Assembly (NCBI GenBank): GCA_030374765.1
Contig: JARGXX010000115.1
Coordinates: 1,217,501-1,281,500, forward strand
Length of the DNA: 64,000 nucleotides
Reading direction: 5' to 3'
From: Agarophyton chilense
Taxonomy: Eukaryota > Rhodophyta > Florideophyceae > Gracilariales > Gracilariaceae
This document shows positions 62,502-64,000 of the stretch, piece after piece. The notes beneath the pieces were generated by a model, which had not been told where the DNA came from, ran no database searches, and was given only the letters and a program-made list of their open reading frames with translations. Numbering within the stretch: the stretch's first letter is position 1; each line of letters opens with the position of its first letter. Position numbers and translations under genes: made by a program.

Positions 62502-63543
62502 GCTAAAGCGCATCTACATGACCAATGGGTTTAATTGGATGTCTGCATCGCAATGCGTTTTCTGCATTCTCATGCTTGAGTAAACGCTAAACGTAAGGTG
62601 CACTGGCCTTTTCGCGATATATATATTTTTTTTTTAATTTTGATATATATGTGTGGATGTGTGGGTGGGTGGATGTTTTGTTTGCATATGACAACGTCCA
62701 GGCACTGTCTCGCTCTAGACCACCATCTTGGCGTCCTGCGTCAGTAAAACGAAACTCAATGAATGTATCGGTGCCGAAGAAGTGTGGATATCATTGACGG
62801 TATCCCGAGCAGATTATCTGTCGGAATGTTAATCCTCACAGTATCCGTAAATTGCATCGACTTTCACATCCACATCGAAAGCCCAGTTATTGACACAAAT
62901 TTTCGCCCTCCAATGCAATGAGCCTGTCGCGAGAGATCTAAACCCATTTTCCTTGAGTAATAGATGTGAAGGAAGTTGCATGAACCCATGCGATTTGTAA
63001 TGATATTTCAAGCTTTCGTATCGAATGAAATAGCTTCGTAAAAGATAGGTCGAGGAGGATCATCCTTTCAAGCATGACACCTGCTTTCGTTTGACAAATG
63101 CGAGAATGGAGTTCCGTCTCAACCAACTGTTTCCCAATTGGGTGTCCTCGTTTGCAGTCTACTCCATTGCATGCAAAAAAAATGTCACGATATAGCTCAT
63201 TCAACCACTTGGATGCACAGATTTAGACTGCACGGCCAAGACAGCGATTACGAAAATGACATGAAATGTGCAGTAGTCTTTCTCAACACTACGTGTATAC
63301 TCTTAAAGTGTCATGAGGGCTATAATACATGTTTGAATCGATTTCGACCCATGCAAGTCAACCTACACCAACGCGGTTTGCCTCTAGGGAATCTGATTAA
63401 GTTTTCCAGTTGTCGCAAATGATCCTATCTGTTCTGTGAGTTGCGTTCTTAAAGAATTTTACCGGCGGGGCTGAGCTTCCCAAACACGTTCCCAAGTTGC
63501 GGTGTGGAAGCCTTCCACTGGAAGGCCGTTCAAGAACTGGTTA
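62502..63543. other. intergenic with AT- and GT-rich simple sequence
   Basis: About 1 kb. T-rich and TATATA simple sequence at 62618-62650 is followed by a GTGTGG/GGTGG run near 62652-62676. Minus-strand frames at 62829-63204 (for example HWRAKICVNNWAFDVDVKV) look weakly protein-like but match nothing I know. Confidence 0.4.
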
Positions 63544-63876
63544 ATGAAGGAATCGTTTTATAAGAAGTTTCCCGACAGTGAGCGTGGGCCTTTGAAGGAC
63601 AGAGCATCATTTCTTGGTACTGATTTTGGAGATACCACCAGAGACGCTCGAGATGATACAACTTTTCAAGACCTTACTAAGATGTTGAAATCTCCAACCA
63701 AGGGAAACAAGAATGCGTTCTCCAAAACGCCGAGGGCCAAGGTTGGTGGCGACGGCTCTCCTGCTGAAGAGCAGCCGGTACCTGAAGAGGGCCAAACTCA
63801 AGCGGCAGTATCAAGTCGCAACGATAAGAAGGGGATATTTTGGATGCTTTTGTCGAAATACCTCAACAAGAAATGA
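63544..63876 (+). CDS. uncharacterised small basic protein or last exon
   Basis: From the ATG at 63544 this gives 110 residues (KESFYKKFPDSERGPLKD, then a polar Lys/Thr/Asp-rich stretch, ending KKGIFWMLLSKYLNKK). The frame is open back to about 63475 without an ATG, and VWKPSTGRPFKNWL just before the ATG looks coding. It may therefore be the final exon of a spliced gene whose 5' part I cannot see. The C-terminus is an amphipathic, aromatic-containing helix. No family recognised. Confidence 0.4.
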   Translation: MKESFYKKFPDSERGPLKDRASFLGTDFGDTTRDARDDTTFQDLTKMLKSPTKGNKNAFSKTPRAKVGGDGSPAEEQPVPEEGQTQAAVSSRNDKKGIFWMLLSKYLNKK

Positions 63877-64000
63877 TCACATAGTACACTAGAAGACCGG
63901 TTGCTGTTATCATGTTTTGTCGGTGGAAGACCTCTGAGGTCAACGATGGCACGGACGCATCTTCAACGTTTTTGCGGCTGTGCGCAATCTTTCTGTCGTT

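Noticed and set aside
1-64000. CRISPR arrays, bacterial operons or Shine-Dalgarno sites
   Set aside because: None seen. Gene families, introns and targeting peptides are eukaryotic nuclear.

Overview
The window is nuclear DNA of a photosynthetic eukaryote, most likely a red alga. The strongest pointer is a spliced light-harvesting gene (30576-31413) whose product is of the chlorophyll a-binding Lhcr type. Several other products (GET3 homologue, purine phosphoribosyltransferase, FIST protein, NUMOD3 protein, TrmB) carry plain arginine/serine-rich transit peptides with no preceding ER signal, which fits a primary plastid. Genes are mostly intronless. The introns I can place are short (about 70-250 nt) and have GT..AG ends. 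A red-lineage alga with a secondary plastid is the main alternative; I cannot name a genus.

Layout. 0-4.3 kb shows no gene. 4.3-13.5 kb holds a Cdc7/MAP3K-epsilon type kinase, an acidic-tailed unknown protein, Mediator subunit MED6 and a membrane-anchored Nudix-like protein. 13.5-18.8 kb is gene-poor, with a decayed retroelement end and one small helical protein. 18.8-28.5 kb is a very GC-rich block: PPR protein, TRMT13, eIF5, plastid-type GET3 and an SLC35D-like transporter. 29.5-31.4 kb has a purine PRTase and the Lhcr gene. 31.8-35.5 kb is a decayed non-LTR retrotransposon with RT and RNase H, starting less than 400 bp from the Lhcr start codon. 36.6-43.3 kb has a secreted FG-GAP/ASPIC protein, organellar TrmB, ribosomal protein eL39 and a spliced Myb/SANT protein. 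45-49.6 kb has a PH-like/kinase fusion with an altered catalytic loop, a coiled helical protein and cytosolic TRM8/METTL1. 50-64 kb has ARL1 (four exons), a SER3-type phosphoglycerate dehydrogenase, a divergent NUMOD3/FIST pair, PRMT5, a CUE-TULIP protein, a UbiE/MenG methyltransferase, ribosomal protein uL23 and an unknown C-terminal ORF.

There is no operon-like cluster. The shared themes are translation and tRNA modification (TRMT13, TrmB, TRM8/METTL1, eIF5, eL39, uL23), plastid maintenance (Lhcr, GET3B, NUMOD3/zinc finger, FIST, PRTase) and short divergent promoters (NUMOD3/FIST 98 bp; TrmB/eL39 under 270 bp; PPR/TRMT13; GET3/SLC35D). The least familiar architectures are the CUE-TULIP fusion, the PH-like kinase split by a long insert, and the NUMOD3 plus BSD2-like zinc-finger protein sharing a promoter with FIST. 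Splice structures given here were worked out by reading the sequence and need transcript confirmation.
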